Of a stretch of 64,000 nucleotides of DNA, positions 11,830-24,804 are shown one piece after another (position 1 is the first letter of the stretch; each line of letters begins with the position of its first letter). Position numbers and translations under genes: made by a program. The notes under the pieces were generated by a model. The model had not been told where the DNA came from, did not search any database, and saw nothing but the letters and a program-made list of their open reading frames with translations. The DNA comes from Tolypeutes matacus (taxonomy: Eukaryota > Chordata > Mammalia > Cingulata > Chlamyphoridae), in contig JAKSZT010054324.1 in NCBI GenBank assembly GCA_026826555.1, positions 434,001 through 498,000 on the forward strand, read 5' to 3'.

Positions 11830-14450
11830 AACTTAAGTTGCCTGTTTTCTCCTTTTAGTACCCCATCCATGCCCTTATCTCCTCTCCAGAGTAACTACTC
11901 TCCAAAATTTTTATTACTAACTTTTTTTAAACACATAGACATGCACACCTACTCACACCCACACTCATATGCTTGTTGTATATGACTAAAAATGACTACA
12001 GTTAATTTTTTACTTATTTCCCCTAAGCAAGATTTTATTAAGTGTAACTAATTCAGAAATATACACAAATCAATAGGGTACAACTCAATGAATTCTCACA
12101 AAGTAAACTCATATAACCGAGACCCACACCAGGAAATAGATTATTGCCTATATTTCAGAAGCCCCATTTGTGTCCTGTGAGAGTCATTCTTCCCAAAGAA
12201 AAGCTACTGAATTCTAATATCATAGATTATTTTTGCCTATTTTTAAACTCTATAAATAGAATTATTAAATGTGAATCCTTCTGTCTTAGTTTTTTGTTTT
12301 TGAAGAATCATCCACATTCTTACATCTTCCAATAGTTTATTCATATTGCTGTTGTATAGGTTTCCCTTTGAGGGATATATACCACAAGTACTGGCCATTC
12401 TACTGTTAATGGGCATTAGAGTTGGTTCTTATGCCTTTGTAAATAGTTCTTTTATGATTATTTTTTACATGATTTTGGTGAACACTTTACATACTTCTGC
12501 TGAGTAAATACCTAGGAGTGGAAGTGCTGGGACATAAGATATACATATTCAACATCACTTGATACTGCCAAACAGACATATAAATTTTATAAATTTCTAT
12601 GCCCACCAACAGAGTATAAGAGTGTCAGTTGCTCCACCTACAAATATGACATGCACAGTCACATTTTGTATAACCAGTCTGTTTCAATTTTATCATTCTA
12701 TAGGTATGTGTATCTCACTGTGGGTTTTAATTTGTAATTTTCCTAATGGCTAATGAAGTTGATGACTTTTTCATATGTTTTTGATATTTGGATATTCATT
12801 TTTGGAAACTGGTTATTTGAGGTTTTACCCATTGTTCTATGGGTTTATCTTTACCTTTTCCATATTTATTAGAGTTCCCATGCTTTCTTGACAGGAGTTC
12901 TTTGAAACATGTTTTGTGAATATCCTTTCACATTCTATGGCTTAGAATATAACCTTCTTAATTGCGTATTTTGATAAATGAAGGTCCTCAATTTAAATGC
13001 AATCCATATTTTCTGCCTTTGTGATTAGTTTTTTCATGTCTAGTTTAAGATATCTTTACTTCTAAGCAAAGATCATCAATACAGTCTCCTGTTTTATTCC
13101 AAAATACTTTTTCTACCATTCACATGTAAAAATACATAAAATCCACCAATTAGTAATTTTTGCATATGACATGAGATAGAATTTAACATTCATTTTTTCC
13201 AATTGGCTTTCCAGTTTGCCCAGTGTTATGTATTAAAATTTATTTCCTCCTGGCATTTGAGAGGGAACTTTGTCATCAATTAGACCACCATATATGTATG
13301 TTCTATTTCTGGACTACATTTCATTCAATTAGTTAATTTATCTATCCTTACATGAATATTATGCTGTTTAATTACTCTAAATTTATAACAGTCTTGGCTA
13401 TCAGAGACTATAAGTTATCCAGTTTTTTTAAAAACAAATTGTTTTCCTTCTTAAAGGTGCTTAAAGGTGCTTTGGCTATCTTTGCATTTGGCATATAAAT
13501 TTTGAAGACAGTTTACGAATGTATACAAAACCACCAGCTGAAATTTTAGTTAGCATTTTCTTGCATCCCTACAGCCATTTGTAGAGACTTGATGTTCTTG
13601 AAGTGTTCTTTAATCTATTTCTAAAATTTTTATATTATTAAAGAAGTTTTAATATTATTTCTATAATATTTTGTAGGTTTAGTGTAGATATTTTGCATAT
13701 TTTTGTCATATTTATTCCTAGGTATAGGCTTTCTGGATGCTATATATTTCATATGGTTGTTTGTTAATTCCTTTTCCTCTTTTTATGTATATATATATAT
13801 CAACCCAATTGATCTTTCCATATTGACCCCATATTGCGTGATCTTAATGAATTCATTCACCAGTTTTTGTAGTGTGCCTGAAATTTTTCACATTTACACG
13901 CCCAAACACAGCATTATTTAATATTGGAAATAATTATTGTTTTCTTTTCAGTTCTTATGAATTTATTGCCTTGCCTTTATTTAACACAATGATAAATAGA
14001 AGTGGTAATATGCAACATCCTTGCCCCATTTATTTATCAGATCATTAATAAATTTAATTAATGATATATTGTGCTGTTTTTCTATTTGTACACTTTTTAT
14101 GTTATTTTCTCTATTTCTCATCCTGTGGGTTATAAACATGTTTAATTTATTAACTCATATAATTTTATATCTGTATTGTGTTTATCTTAGAAATTGTATG
14201 CATAATTACCACTTCCTTAAAATTTTAGAAACTCAAAGCTCTTTAATTCCCTTTTACCATCCCATATTGCATTATGTGTTAACAAATTGTAATTATTTTC
14301 TGAAATTCTTCATCTTCTCATTTGTTTTGCTATCTTTCTTTTTTTCTTTTGAACTTACTAAGCATAGTTATTTTAAAAATTATTTTCAGATAATTCCAAT
14401 ATATTGCATGTCTGTTTCAAATTTTCTGTTTTATCTCTTGGTGGCTGTTC
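11830..14450 (-). mobile_element. Old L1, 3' UTR and ORF2 (minus strand)
   Basis: This is about 2.6 kb of ancient L1 in reverse orientation. Block order along the plus strand is 3' UTR/ORF2 end (12100-12620, with CCTAGGAGTGGAAGTGCTGGG), the ORF2 C-terminal part (12620-13000), then thumb and RT-proximal sequence (13000-14100). No long frame survives. The plus-strand frames at 12559, 13703 and 14021 are T-rich antisense readings. It is much more diverged than L1-A or L1-C. Confidence 0.65.
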
Positions 14451-14459
14451 AGTCATTTT

Positions 14460-15829
14460 GGACTGTCCTCATCCTCACACGCTTGCTATTATCAAAATTG
14501 AAAAAGAAAGTTGGAAGTACAGCATAAAATTATTTTACCTTGAGACATTTAAGAGTAAGTTGCTGACCCAATCACTCCTAAGTACTTTAGAGTATATTTT
14601 CTGTAAACAACAGCAGTCTTCCACATAACTACACTAAAACATCAAAATCAAGAAATGAACATTAGTACATACCAAGCTGCAATATTTGGATATTCTATCA
14701 TTATTATTGTTGTTACTATTATTATATACTAACAGAGGAACTTTCATATTGAGTATAAGTAGAGGAAAAGAATAGGCAAATACATGCACACAAATGCACA
14801 TACAAAACTTTTCTAGATATTCTATCATTTTTGAAAAAATGCTATTCAGTCAATGAGAAATGAAAGGTACTATGTTTACTCTTATCTAACATTTTCAGGT
14901 GTATGCATATTCCCAGCTTTTATCTCCCAAATGCTTAACATGCATTTATGTTAATTCATATTCATTACTGTTCAATATAAAACCTTTAGCTTTAACTGAT
15001 ATGAAAATTAAATATACACAAAGGATTTAACACCATATTACCTATGTATTTAAAAAGATGATATCTGCCTCTAAACTGACTTTATAATGTTCCTGACTTC
15101 AATTTTCACTCTCTGTGGAGTGAGACTTATGCTTTGAGAATACCTAATGTTCTTAGGTGTTTCAATTCATTTTTACTTATCATTAGACTATTTAGTTATA
15201 CACTATCAATCCCTGGTCTCTGTAGCTTTGTAGGAGATCATGACGGACAAATATGTAAAGGTCATATCAGGTCCCTGCTTACTCGGTGCAGGTGCTTTTC
15301 AGGTCTACTCAAACCAGATGGAGAGTTACCGTCTCATCCAGAACCCTAGTATCCATTTCAACATTTTACCCTTTCGCATTTGTCAAATTCAAGAATCATA
15401 ACACTGCTCTGTGCTCATGCATGATTGTACATTCTTTACTATGCCTTTTTGTTTGAGAGTTCAATACTAGAAATCATTGCTAGCAATATCTGCTTCATCC
15501 TAACTTTTCTTTAGGCAAACTGCCTAAATTTGCTCAGTGGACCTGAAGTGTCCCTAGGTAATTTCACATACTGATTTCTTCAAGGGGACCAGAAGCCAAA
15601 TTATATTGCAATTACTTTCCTATACCCACAGATATGGTCTCATTGAAATAATGAATAGACAATTGCCAGAAAGGATGGTTAGTATAAACTATCTTAAAAT
15701 GAAAATACTTGTTTTGGCAGGTATCCTTCAAAATTAAATTGGCTCAGGACAGATAATGTCACAGCATAAGTTTATTAATTTAATTACTTAGGAACATCTA
15801 GTCATGGATTTATCCACTAAGATTCACCA
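14460..15829. other. Unassigned AT-rich sequence
   Basis: Includes a short ATT/TTA-rich patch near 14698-14727. No gene or repeat family recognised. Confidence 0.45.
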
Positions 15830-16051
15830 AGAAATTACCTTTTTATTTTATTTTATTTTTTTTTAAAGATTTTATTTATTTATTCATTTATCCCCCCCTT
15901 GCTGCTTATGCTCGCTGGGTCAGCCAACCACACCGTGCAGGTGGGCTTTGCCTTCACCAGGAGGCCCCGGGAACCGAACCCGGGGCCTCCCATATGGTAA
16001 ATGGGAGCCCCACTGATTGAGCCACAGCCGCCTCCCAGAAATTACCTTTTT
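15830..16051 (-). mobile_element. DAS-type tRNA-derived SINE, copy 1, with exact 15 bp target duplication
   Basis: The SINE body is 15845-16036 on the minus strand, with its A/TAAA-rich tail at the left (about 15845-15893 as T-rich DNA). On the minus strand the head carries a tRNA-like A box (GTGGCTCAATCAGTGG) and B box (GGTTCGGTTCC), as expected for RNA polymerase III transcription. AGAAATTACCTTTTT occurs at both 15830-15844 and 16037-16051, an exact target duplication. Near-identical copies lie at 32419-32607 and 57198-57381. The frame at 15920-16123 is a reading through this SINE. Confidence 0.9.
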
Positions 16052-16119
16052 AAAGGTAGATTTATGTTGAAGCAATTGTATAGTGAGAATGGGGCTATGT
16101 ACTGAATGTTTATATTCTG

Positions 16120-16320
16120 TCATTGTGTTTGGTAAGTTTATCTAATTCTCACAGAAATCCTGAAAAGTTTTATTATGCCTTTTGATAAGTAAGTTTTTGC
16201 ACTGATATAAGAAGTTGAGTAATTTTCACAAATTCAAGCTCCAGGAAGTGGCAGAAATAAAGTTCAAACTCTGGTCTCTCTGACCATTCCATATAGATGC
16301 CTGCCCAAAACCAAATTTTA
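16120..16320 (-). repeat. MIR SINE
   Basis: Complement-order MIR blocks: TAATTCTCACAGAAATCCTG, a TTATTATGCCTTTTGATAAG block, TTGAGTAATTTTCACAAATTC, then AAAGTTCAAACTCTGGTC. No coding content. Confidence 0.6.
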
Positions 16321-16799
16321 TTATATTATTAGCGAGTAACTGATAATGATTTCCTTGAAATGCATTCAGACTAAAGTGATTTCTAGTTTGCTTTCAGGTA
16401 GAGAGTTTTGATGATTCAATTGATTTCTTCCCTCCTCTTTGCTTTCAGAAAGATTCAGTGCCCATTATGTTCAAGATACTATCTGAGTTTCTAGGAATCA
16501 GATGGTGAACGTGACAAACAGAATCTATGCTGTATGGGGCTGAGGGTCTGGCAGTGAATGCAAACAATAAAGAGGTTAAAATAAAATGTAATTAATTCAA
16601 AGAGAAGTTACAAGAGTTATGATAACATATCCAGTGAGCAAACCTAGTTTTAAGGGTCAAGAAAGGAGAAGTTTAAAAAAATTCTAATGCATGATAAGTC
16701 TAGAAATTGTTGGAATGTGTGAGAAATGGAAAGTTTCTAGCAGGAGGATAACCATGCATGAAAGTCCGGAGAACATAGGTTGTGGAATAATGAAAGACC
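16320..16799. other. Unassigned sequence
   Basis: No gene or repeat family recognised between the MIR and the inverted L1-like copy. Confidence 0.45.
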
Positions 16800-17558
16800 T
16801 CATTGAAATTTTTTATTAATTTTTTAATTCTTAAAGAGGCATTAGATTACATAAATGTTACATAAAAAATATAAAGGTTTCTTATATGCCCCACTCCCTC
16901 CCCCTCCCACACTTTCCCACATCAACAACATCCCTCATTAGTGTGGGATGTTTATTACAACTGATGAACACATATTGAAGCATTGCTCCTGACTATGGAC
17001 TACAGGTAACATTAAAGTTTACACTCTATCCTGCACAATTTTATAGGTTATGACAAAATATAAAATAGCCTGTATCTGTCACTGCAATGTCATGCAGGAC
17101 AACTCTAATGTCTTGAAAATGCCCCCATATTACACCTATTCTTCCCTCTCCCATCCTGCTCTTCTGCCCCTTTTACTTGAACCTATAGTTAGCACTATAC
17201 TTGATAAATATATGTCCCAGAGTCTTAAATCTTTGATCCATCCATGTTCCAGTTGAGCTCTGAATTTCGGTAGAGTTGCAACATCTACTCTCCAGTTACT
17301 GGACTCACCCAGGACAACTAACAAGGAGATGATGATGGACAATGCCCATCCCAAGGAACAAATAGTGCAACTGCAAGCAAGAGAGTTCCATCCATCTGCC
17401 CCATGGGATTAAGTTCCCTCTCAATTAGAAGCAGAGTGGGCATCACCATCCCCAAATCCTCAAGATTGGGGAATGAACAATGGACTAAAGTAGACTTATT
17501 ATTATTCTACTATATACTTATTATTCTAGCAATGGAAGAACTCTTATCATTGAATTTT
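16800..17558 (-). mobile_element. L1-like 3' end with internal inversion
   Basis: The left part (about 16813-17150) is the complement of the 3' end also present in direct orientation at about 45290-45582. It shares the blocks for 'gggagggg', 'ttcatcaattgtaacaaatgtaccacactaat' and an A-rich tail at the left edge. The right part (about 17150-17546) is in the opposite, plus orientation and matches 44930-45290. Read on the minus strand, an inverted 5' piece precedes a correctly oriented 3' piece with A-rich tail, which is the twin-priming arrangement. Candidate flanking repeat: TCATTGAAATTTT (16800-16812) and TCATTGAATTTT (17547-17558). Confidence 0.7.
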
Positions 17559-17559
17559 A

Positions 17560-19205
17560 ATATGGCTGAAATGAAGTGACTTGAAAAGTATGGCCAAATT
17601 AAATAAGGATTTCTATACCTCTCAGGTTTCGACTTTATAATTTGGGAAAAGGAAAGGAAGTTAAGCAGGTAAGTGACATGATAAGATTTTTATGCAATAA
17701 AGATAACTATCACTGCAGTATAAACTGTATTGGAAGTGAAATAATACTGTTGACATGGGTCTCAATGGGAGCCTAGGCAGTAGTTCTGCTAAGAGTTGAT
17801 GGTGACTTGGGTTGGGGTAGTAGGAAAAGCGTATTACTATGAGAGATATTCCAGAGTTTAATTGATTGAAATTGGTGCTTGTTTTGTATATGCGGAGTAG
17901 TGAAGGCAAGGAAGGATTCAAGGAATAAATCCTAGGTTCTTGACTAGCAAATATGAAAATGGTGCTATGGTTTCCTGAGGTACAAAACCTCCAAGAAGAG
18001 GGGAAATATAAATAGAATGTCTCATGTGATGCCATAAATCTTTGTTCAGTGTCCATGTGGAATAAATAAGTATCTAATGAAAACAGAATGAAAGTATATT
18101 CTAAAGTAGTCTGTGTAGGCAATCTAACATAGCATCAATCACAACTATTTTCTAGGATTGGTTATACTGATTCAAATGATTAGGAAGATGTTCTTCCTCA
18201 TCATGTAACATGTATTTGAAGATCTTGACATTTTAAATCAAAACAAGGAAAACTTTCTTAGATAAAAAAAATAATTATTTGATCCTCCAATTCAGCTCCT
18301 TCCAATATTTCTAGTAAAGTAATATATTACCAAATTTAAAATTAGACTAACACTATAAACAAAGAAAATAAAAGCAAACATTTTTGGGCTGAATTGTTGT
18401 CATAGTTAAAATTAATGATTAATGTATTAAATTAGTTTTACTTCTAGATACTAGTGTATAACTATTTAAATTTTCCATCATATATGTAATGAAATTAAAA
18501 TTATTCAATTAACCAGTTCTTTCAGGACTGAAAGTAAGAAAACTGGTCCTTCAAAAAGATAGTTTGCTGCTAAAAATATATAATCACATTAATATGAAAA
18601 AAGCATTTAAAGAAAATATTATTAAATACATGTTTTAAGAAGTATGTGGTACAACTATTACACACCTTGTGGTTACCAGTGTTTAAAATGCAGTGTCTTT
18701 CATATTATTATAGATTATATTGAATCCTCTTTTAATTTTGGTTTATTTCATTATGGTTTTAAGTAATTTTGGTGCCATACCTCTCACTAGTTTACTCTTT
18801 AAAAATAGAAACAATACGCATTTTCAGGTATATTTCTTATCATTGGTGAAAATATTTGATGGATCCTATATAAATAGAAATATGTAAATCAAAAAGTTAA
18901 GGGATTTTTAGTCTAATAGGAATTAATAATTCATCTTGGCTACTCATTGGATGTTCCAACTGTACTGATATGCTGTAACTGACATCCTTTTTAAAGGAGA
19001 AATACATAGCAATGTCTATGTATAAGATAATAAATAGGAATTTGTTTTGAAATTATAAATATTATTTTTATTCTAAACCTATCCGTGTTTAGTGTTACTT
19101 ATGGAGAAAATAAATCCTGGGCCATAAACACATAAATATTTATCTGAGGCTAAGTTTAATTGCATTAAACCAGAAGTTTGTATGAAGCTGGCTTACCAAT
19201 TTTTG
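17560..19205. other. Unassigned AT-rich sequence
   Basis: The 153-residue minus-strand frame at 17661-18122 lacks any recognisable domain or compositional sign of coding. No repeat family recognised. Confidence 0.45.
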
Positions 19206-19209
19206 GGTT

Positions 19210-19690
19210 TTTTTTTGCTTTGTTTTGTTTTTTTGTTTTTGTTTATTTATTTATTTGTTTCTCATCTTGTGTCTTTTGGCCTGCCTCAAATTGGGATCCT
19301 TGCTCTGTATCTCTCATTTACAGGATCCACAGTTACCATCATCATAGGAATATATTTTTGTCTTTCTTGGATGTTGGATCTGTGTTTTTCTATACCTCAT
19401 GTGCTTCTTTATCTTGGTTTGTTTTGTAATTTTGATGGGGAATATTGTCAAGTAGCTTCTTATAAAAGGCTGTATGTGGTCAGGCAATTTTTCAGAATTT
19501 TAATATTTGATGATGTCTTTAATTTGACTTGGAATTTGATTGAATATTTGTCTGGTTATAGAATTCTGGTTTAGAAAATGTTTCCTCATACCTTTGAAGT
19601 CATTGTTCCAATGACTTCTGTAACTTTTTATTGCAGTAAAATATATACAACTAAAAATGTTCCAATGACTCTTAGCTTCCAATGCTGTTA
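19210..19690 (-). mobile_element. Possible L1/HAL1 ORF1-side fragment
   Basis: T-rich plus-strand text with GTTATAGAATTCTGGTT and CATTGTTCCAATGACTTCTG resembles the complement of the L1/HAL1 segment seen at 62230-62400. It starts beside a poly-T/TTTG tract at 19207-19260. Heavily diverged; the family call is tentative. Confidence 0.35.
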
Positions 19691-21451
19691 ATGAAAATTA
19701 CAAAGTTAAAGTCATCCACAATCTTTTATATATGCACTGTTTACCCCTCTTTTCCCCTCAGAAGTTTCTATGAACTTTTCTCTGAACTTCTCTCTACCTT
19801 TAGTGTTCTGGAATGATAATTTGCTTAATTGAATCACAACAAATTTGAGTCTTTTTATAATAAGAAAGTCTGTTGTAGGAAGGCACCATTTAGCAATGTC
19901 TTAGAGATTTGTAATTATTTTATGACTGTGTCTTCCTGTACACCTGGACAACTCTTTACTTGTAAGAGTCTAAGCTTGCGATATGCAGTGACTTCTAATT
20001 TTATCTCAAAGAGAGAGGTGAATAAAAGAGTACATTTCAAAGCATTCACAGACTGCCTGAATGATATCTCATAAATATTGATTGTGTTTCTCAATCAAGT
20101 ATCCTTCCATTTTGTAGATGTAAGAAAACTTGCAAAACTAGAAATCTTGTTTCTAACCCTGGTTTTTTACTTAACCAATCTGAATCATAAGAGATTTTGT
20201 CAATAAATGAAGTTATTATTATTTACTTATTATCATACATTTACAATTTATTATGAGGTTCAAATATTTTAGGTTAACATTTTTTGCAAGCCTTAATGGA
20301 TTCTGAAAAGGCAAAACAATAATATTAATAGTAATAATAATTTAGTTAAAAAATATGCAGATTGTTCTCTTTAGTCCTGTAGAAAACATACAGGCCTAAA
20401 GAAAACTAGACTTTAAAATAAATGTAATATGTAACAGAAAAAGAAGATCCAGAGTCAGGCCTAAAGTAAATGACTGCTATAAGTATAGTAAAAGGGAAAG
20501 CATTCCCACTAAATCCCAACCAATTTGCAACTTTTCTCTAAATCAACTTATTTAAATTGCCTTCATGGGTTTTTCATAAATATTCTTTCTGAAGATTATG
20601 TTGCATGAGGTTTGGGGGGTATATTTAACATTGTGAATTTTATACTAGAGGGGAAATTAAAAAAAAAACCAGCACAGCAGAAATGCCATTAAAATATACC
20701 AGATAAATCATTTGCTAAAAGATATGTACTACATCTCACTGTAGTTTATAAGAGCTTTGTTAAGCTTTTACACAATAACCATCTTTATGTCTGCTATTTA
20801 AGCATTGTCCCACCCTGGTATTATAACTTCTCCTAGCAGACTGTATAGTCAGTGGACTTACTTTATTTCTATGAAACAGCTGAGTAATAATACCTTTGGA
20901 TTAAAAGCTTATTTTTTTCCCCTCTAGTCCTCTAGATAACGGTAATGTCTGAATAATGCAAAAAAAAAATCTATTATAATCAAAGATTTAAAACATATGG
21001 TGTTTTAATTAAAACATTTAAGGAGAAACTGTTCTCTACCTTTTAACATAATGTAAGCATCAATTAAATTGTAGATATAGAAGATATACCATCTTAGATG
21101 TCATCTTATACTTGATCGATCATATATCATTTTGTCTTATAAGTATTGCTCTATGACATATTCTAAATAATTTATGAATTTCACATTTAAACATTGCTTT
21201 AGACTGCAGTCCCCTCACCCACTACCACCAAAGTAGAGAGAGAATAGGGCTTGCATTCTCCCACTTTTTTTTTCTTGGAAAGTTATACTAAGAAGAAGGA
21301 GCTGGGAATTTGAGAACAGAGAACTAGAGAAAGGAAAGTCAATGTTGTAGAATTCTTCAAATTCATGGGCAAACGATGCTTGATCCTTTCTGAATCTTGT
21401 AAGAAGCAGTGTTGAATGCAGCTTAAAATTGTTTACCAATTATGGAACTGG
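19690..21451. other. Unassigned AT-rich sequence
   Basis: No gene or repeat family recognised. Short A-runs lie near 20658 and 20960. The frames at 19829 and 21215 carry no domain evidence. Confidence 0.45.
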
Positions 21452-22075
21452 GGACCTGTACTAGTCAGCCAAAGGGATGCTGATGCAAAATACCAGAAAT
21501 CAGTTGGTTTTTATAAAGGGTATTTATTTGGGGTAGAAGTCCACAGGTAACAGGCCATAAAGCCTAAGTTTCTTCCCTCACCAAAGTCCATTGCCACGTG
21601 TTGGAGCAAGACAGCTGACGAGGTTTGCCAGGGTTCAGGCTTCTTGGGTTCCTCTCTTTCCAGGGCTCCATTTCTCTCCAGGCTTAGCTCCTCTGTTTCC
21701 TCCACAAGGTCAGCTGTAGACTATGAGGCTGTCTAGGCTTTGCCTCTCTCCATAAGGCCAGCTGTAGACTTTCAGGCGAATGGCTCATCTCTTTTCCTGG
21801 GGCCTTCTCTCCTTCCTCATGACCAAGCTTTCTTACTTCCTGGGGCTCCAGTTCAAGACTCCAACATCAGAACTTCAACTCAAAACCCCTGCCATGTCTT
21901 TTATCTTTGAGACCCCACCCACCAAGGGGTGGGGCTCAATGCCCTACTGACATGGCCCAGTCAACGCCCTAATCATAACAATCATGCTCAGATGAACAGA
22001 CCAGTTTACAAGCATAATCCAATATCTAGTTTTGGAATTCATAACTATCTCAAACTGCCAAACTGCTACAGGATC
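21452..22075 (-). mobile_element. Solo LTR (second xenarthran-type family), 614 bp
   Basis: The body 21457-22070 reads TG...CA on the minus strand, with a polyadenylation signal AATAAA (complement at 21523-21528). Flanks are GGACC (21452-21456) and GGATC (22071-22075), a 5 bp duplication with one mismatch. It is richer in G+C than its surroundings and contains an internal near-repeat: a block with 'ccagctgtagac' or 'tcagctgtagact' occurs at about 21710-21722 and 21750-21771. The antisense frames at 21511-21705 and 21944-22132 are non-coding readings. A 5 bp duplication suggests an ERVL/MaLR-type integrase. Confidence 0.7.
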
Positions 22076-22627
22076 CCAAAGCTTGCATAATCTCCTAGTC
22101 AATATTTGTCCTGCATCAGAACTGTCTTGCACCGCCAGGTTGCACTTATCTAGGTGCCAGGTTTATTGCTCCAAACATCCTAAACCTATGAAATGGGAAA
22201 GCTCTGGGGCAATTAAGCTGTGATGGTGGGTGATGTGTTTTCATGAAATATCTGTGAATTACTGTTACACAGGCTGACTGGATGTGGGAGGTGAGGCAGA
22301 GGATAAAGCATGTCTGATACAAAGGAAGCAATCTCATGAAAAAGTCACATATATTCTATTAGATGATAAATTTTTAAAGGATATGACCTGCCATATCAAC
22401 TTTGTAATCTGTTAAAGAGTTTTTCACATACATGTAAATTGCTTTTTGCTGGGCTGTACTCCCTTTGCTTCTTTCATATTTACATTTCTGTAGCAATATT
22501 CTGGTCACTTCTGAAAGATCTACATATATTTATTTTAAAACAAAATAAAAGTTACTCTTAGCTTGGCATTCAACTTACTTAAAAATCTACTTTCCTGACC
22601 TATTTCCAACTTCTTAGTACTATCACC
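22076..22627. other. Unassigned sequence between two LTRs
   Basis: Overlapping short frames exist on both strands around 22030-22340 but none has a domain. No repeat family recognised. Confidence 0.4.
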
Positions 22628-23087
22628 CCTCTTGTAATGGATTGAAGTTGTATGGATTACAGAAAAGTATGTTCTTAAAACAAATCTATTCCTGAGGGTG
22701 TATACCTATTGTAAGTAGGACCTTTTATTAGGTTATTTCAGTTAAGGTATGGTCCGGGGTCAGTCTTAATCCTTTCATTGGAGTCCTTTATAAATAAATG
22801 AAAACATAGAGAAAAAAGCCAAAGCACCAAGAAGTTGAAAGCAATGGAACTCAGAAGAGAAGGGAGAGACCAGCAGATGCTGCCATGTGCCTTGCCATGT
22901 GGCAGAGGAGTCTAGGATCACTGGAAGCTAGTCTTAGGGAAGAAAGCATCACCTGATGATGCCTTGATCTGGACATTTTTCTCAGACTCAAAACTGGAAG
23001 CTTGTAAGTTAGTAAATTCCCATTGGAAAAGCCAACCCATTTTTTGGTATATTGCTTTGAGCAACTTTAACAAACTAAAACACCTTT
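22628..23087 (+). mobile_element. Solo LTR, MaLR/ERVL-like xenarthran family, copy 2
   Basis: The body is 22633-23082 (TG...CA). Flanks CCTCT (22628-22632) and CCTTT (23083-23087) form a 5 bp duplication with one mismatch. It aligns block by block with copy 1 at 3911-4379, but its likely polyadenylation signal is the variant AGTAAA (23011-23016). It sits about 560 bp right of an LTR of a different family in opposite orientation, so the two are independent insertions. Confidence 0.75.
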
Positions 23088-23740
23088 CCTTTTACTCTTC
23101 CCGTGTGTTGCAGAAGACCAACATTAAATATTTCATTCTCCATCAAAAATTGCCTTAATGTGTTTATATATGTTGACAAGTTGAAAGGTTTAACATGAAA
23201 GCATTTTGGGAAAACAATCCAATGTACACATCCTAATGATGGTGGATCAGTGACATTTTCTGCCATTTCAGTAAGTGCAGAAGAGGAACAAAATGCCATT
23301 TTATCTCTTCCTGCTTTATTTTTTCTCTTCCTAATAGACTCATTACTTTCACCTACTTTTCTCAGCTATTTATAGTATAAAGAATGAACATGGCCCTCAT
23401 CATCATATTTCTTTCAAATAAATTCCAACTTTAGTGCTATGTTATTTTAAATAAAAATGAATAGATTTTATATAAAATGTGCAAAACAAAAGAGTTCAAT
23501 AATTTCTCCAATGCCTTTGGTTGAGAAAACATAGATTTTCAATGAAATAATTAGCTTTCCATATGCAATTTAGAGAGCCAATATTTAGTGTAGGCTGTTT
23601 ATACCTGGCTTATGATATATTTCAAACTTACACATAAATAATAAGGTCGTAAATTTCAGTCTGCATCACTTTTTAAGGACATCAGGTTTGTTTAATCCAT
23701 AGATATGGTATAACATATAACACTGCATTGGATCAAGAGA
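23088..23740. other. Unassigned AT-rich sequence
   Basis: No gene or repeat family recognised before the ERVL-like internal region. Confidence 0.45.
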
Positions 23741-23744
23741 ATAC

Positions 23745-24770
23745 TGTTCAACAAAAGAGGCACAGAATGGGTGAATGACCATGAGATACACTGGTCCTAT
23801 CATATATCAGACCACTCAGAGGCTGACATCCTGATGAAGATATGAAACAGCCCCTTTAAGATGCAGTGGAGGTGTCAGCTTTGAGAATAATACTCTGTAA
23901 GTTTTGGGCCCTATCTTCTGGTATGTGGCATGCATGCTAATAAATAATTTGATGCAATAAAATTGTATGGTGCTTTGACTCCAGTGGCTAGGTTGCAAGA
24001 GTCTAGGAACCAAGAGATGAAGATAAGAATAACCTTTCTTAGCATTACGGCAACAAACCTGCCTTGGTAATTTTTTCTTCCCATTCATGCAGCTCTAGGC
24101 ATTGCCAAATACAGGTCTTGGTAGCAGCGGATGAACATTCCTACCAGGGGACTCTGAAAGTGTTCAGTTTTACTTTAATTATGGCTATGGCTGCCACCTG
24201 GTAATTTCTTATTGCTTGTGCCAAGATAAAAGCAATCAAAGAAAGGAGTCACCATCCTGGCTATAGTCATTGATGTAATCATTAGGGAGGTAGGAATGCT
24301 GTTACACAATGGGAGTAAGTAAGAATATGTTGGTTACCAAGGTGATCCACATGGGGTGGGTCTTGCTACTCACCTATCCAAAATGGACATTAAGTTGAAA
24401 AGTGCAACAGTCTTAATCTGAAAGGTAAAGGTGAAATCTTTGAGCATCTGTGTCTGAGTTCATGTCACCAGTTAAGCAAACTAGTCTTCCCTAGTACTAG
24501 CTTGGGTGACGGGGATCTAGAATAAGAAAGGGAGATGGTCAATCTATCTGGAGCCCAAGACCATATTCAGGGCCAGGAACCCTAGACTTTCTTCCTGTTC
24601 CTACTCTTAGTTTCCCTAGGAAAACTGACCACCCTGAATCCTGGAAAAGTTGTTCCAAGATGTATGACTTTATTATATGAAGCAAGTGGATCCTAGAGAA
24701 GCTATGGATGCTGTAAATTTCCATGCATATCCCACCTAAGGAATGAAGCACTCCTTCCTAAACCTGTTTA
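23745..24770 (+). pseudogene. ERVL-type 3' internal region with dUTPase remnant
   Basis: This is a decayed class III retrovirus-like internal region. The stretch 23980-24130 (GGCTAGGTTGCAAGAGTCTAG onward) resembles the segment upstream of dUTPase in ERVL elements. At about 24230-24380 the broken plus-strand frame keeps the pentapeptide LLHNG, a motif of the dUTPase active-site region; a dUTPase at the end of pol is an ERVL hallmark. Stop codons lie before and after it, so no enzyme can be made. It continues into an LTR-like end at 25024-25291, consistent with one 3' end. The minus-strand frames at 23816 and 24539 are antisense readings. Confidence 0.6.
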
Positions 24771-24804
24771 TGGCTCACAGCTGAGTCCTTCCCCTGGAAT
24801 CGCT

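Noticed and set aside
14021..14527. 168-residue plus-strand frame with many hydrophobic residues
   Set aside because: T-rich sequence antisense to an old L1; apparent membrane segments come from composition.
17661..18122. 153-residue minus-strand frame
   Set aside because: No motif, no splice or promoter context, typical of chance in AT-rich DNA.
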